Assembly: GCA_017484235.1 (NCBI GenBank)
Contig: JAFUTM010000253.1
Coordinates: forward strand, 1-6,587
Origin: Selenomonadaceae bacterium
GTDB lineage: Bacteria; Bacillota; Negativicutes; Selenomonadales; Selenomonadaceae
Direction: 5' to 3'
Length of the DNA stretch: 6,587 nucleotides
Shown one piece after another: positions 5,658-6,587 of the stretch. Each line of letters starts with the position of its first letter. The first letter of the stretch is position 1. Both the position numbers and the translations under genes were made by a program. The notes under the pieces were generated by a model. The model did not search any database. It was not told the origin of the DNA and worked only from the letters and a program-made list of their open reading frames with translations.

Positions 5658-6587
5658 ATGAGAACAATAATTAACGGACGCTGCATTGTTCCAAACTCTG
5701 ACAGTAGTTTTTGTATTAAAGATAATGTGGCAGTTATTTTTGACAACAAAATTAAATCCATTGTGCCAACAGATTCAATTGATGTAAATCATTTTGATGA
5801 AGTGATTGATGCCTGCGGTCAATATGTATCGCCTGGTTTTATTAACATTCACATTCACGGCTGCGCGGGCTTCGACACAATGGACGAAAACGATAACGCC
5901 TTATATCAAATGCGGCATTTCTTGCCGTCAACTGGCGTGACAAGTTTTTTGCCAACGACAATGACAATGCCGCTGAATAAAATTTACGATTCATTAAATA
6001 GAATACGCATTGCAATGAATGATATTTCCGATGATTCCGCGTTAGCCAAAGTTTTAGGGGCAAACGTGGAAGGTCCTTATATCAGCAGCAAGTTCAAAGG
6101 TGCTCAAGCTGAAGATAATATCCGGCGTGCAAACTTTGATGAGATTGCCGAATTTGCTGACGTAATTAAAATTATAACCATTGCGCCTGAGGAGTTAGGC
6201 GACACTAACTTCATTAAAAATTGTCATAAAAATAATATAATTGTCTCAATCGGTCATAGTGCAGCGGACTACGATACTGCGATTGAGACAATTAATAATA
6301 ATGACGTTAAGCACATAACGCATCTTTTTAATGCTCAGACTGGACTTCATCATCGCAAGCCTGGTATCGTCGGAGAGGCTCTCGATACTGACGCATTTGT
6401 GGAACTCATTGCCGATAATTTGCACGTTCACCCTGCCGCTCAGAGGTTAGTATATAAAGTTAAAAAGCGTAGCGAAATTATTTTAATTACTGACTCGCTT
6501 CGTGCGTGTGGAATGGGCGACGGTATCTATGATCTCGGCGGCCAAAAAGTATACGTTAAAGATAATGTCGCGACGTTGGAAGACGGA
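5658..6587 (+). CDS. nagA: N-acetylglucosamine-6-phosphate deacetylase, 3' end cut by window edge
   Basis: Cytoplasmic amidohydrolase-superfamily enzyme that removes the acetyl group from GlcNAc-6-phosphate to give glucosamine-6-phosphate, the first committed step of amino-sugar use and a step in cell-wall recycling. There are 310 codons and no stop before the window ends; the family is about 380 residues, so roughly the last fifth is missing. Visible in order: an N-terminal beta-sandwich portion (1-55); the metal motif PGFINIHIHG (59-68) with His65 and His67; NVEGPYIS (136-143) with metal ligand Glu138; GHSAADY (199-205) with His200; HITHLFNAQTGLHHRKPG (219-236) with His222; IADNLHVHP (251-259); and ITDSLRAC (277-284) with catalytic Asp279. 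The HxH form groups it with the Bacillus-type enzymes that can bind two metals, unlike the E. coli form, which lacks this pair. The start is set by the strong ribosome binding site. It is divergent from the MATE gene. No nagB or sugar transporter is seen, though either could follow off the right edge. Confidence 0.95.
   Translation, partial: MRTIINGRCIVPNSDSSFCIKDNVAVIFDNKIKSIVPTDSIDVNHFDEVIDACGQYVSPGFINIHIHGCAGFDTMDENDNALYQMRHFLPSTGVTSFLPTTMTMPLNKIYDSLNRIRIAMNDISDDSALAKVLGANVEGPYISSKFKGAQAEDNIRRANFDEIAEFADVIKIITIAPEELGDTNFIKNCHKNNIIVSIGHSAADYDTAIETINNNDVKHITHLFNAQTGLHHRKPGIVGEALDTDAFVELIADNLHVHPAAQRLVYKVKKRSEIILITDSLRACGMGDGIYDLGGQKVYVKDNVATLEDG

Noticed and set aside
5842..6431. Minus-strand open frames 5842-6063 and 6246-6431
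   Set aside because: Both are antisense to nagA, whose metal and catalytic motifs are read continuously through this stretch on the plus strand.
1..6587. Defence system, toxin-antitoxin pair, prophage, transposon or CRISPR array
   Set aside because: No nuclease, transposase, integrase, antitoxin-like small gene or spaced direct repeats were seen. The small secreted protein and hydrolase do not form a recognisable toxin-antitoxin or defence pair.

Overview
The window looks like ordinary chromosomal DNA from a low-to-moderate GC bacterium of the Bacillota type. Three things point that way: the bacterial (GAD-domain) aspartyl-tRNA synthetase, a clear GGAGG ribosome binding site before nagA, and the overall protein style. 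A Negativicutes-like gut or rumen organism is my best guess, but that rests on an impression of protein similarity and not on a search.

Layout, left to right. (1) Bases 1-1473 hold the 3' five-sixths of aspS (+), cut by the window edge. (2) Bases 1471-1551 form an AT-rich inverted repeat built of degenerate 7-base units, overlapping the aspS stop codon. (3) Bases 1575-3035 encode a TrkH-family potassium transporter membrane subunit (+). (4) Only 2 bases separate it from a convergent gene for a small exported protein of unknown function (3038-3490, -). (5) A 42-base gap separates that gene from a divergent small alpha/beta hydrolase (3533-4135, +). (6) A MATE-family efflux transporter lies at 4183-5553 (-), convergent with the hydrolase. 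(7) A 104-base AT-rich divergent regulatory region (5554-5657) carries two perfect palindromes and a plausible MATE promoter. (8) nagA, N-acetylglucosamine-6-phosphate deacetylase (+), starts at 5658 and runs off the right edge, with 310 codons visible.

The genes do not form one pathway. AspS serves translation, TrkH potassium uptake, MATE drug or metabolite export, and NagA amino-sugar catabolism and cell-wall recycling. Strand switches at nearly every boundary argue for mostly single-gene transcription units; aspS and trkH could be co-transcribed through the inverted repeat.

I saw no tRNA, rRNA, CRISPR array, transposase or phage gene, and no evidence of a new multi-gene system. The most unusual items are the heptad-periodic inverted repeat, the palindrome overlapping the candidate MATE -35 box next to the nagA ribosome binding site, and the unexplained secreted protein divergent from the hydrolase.
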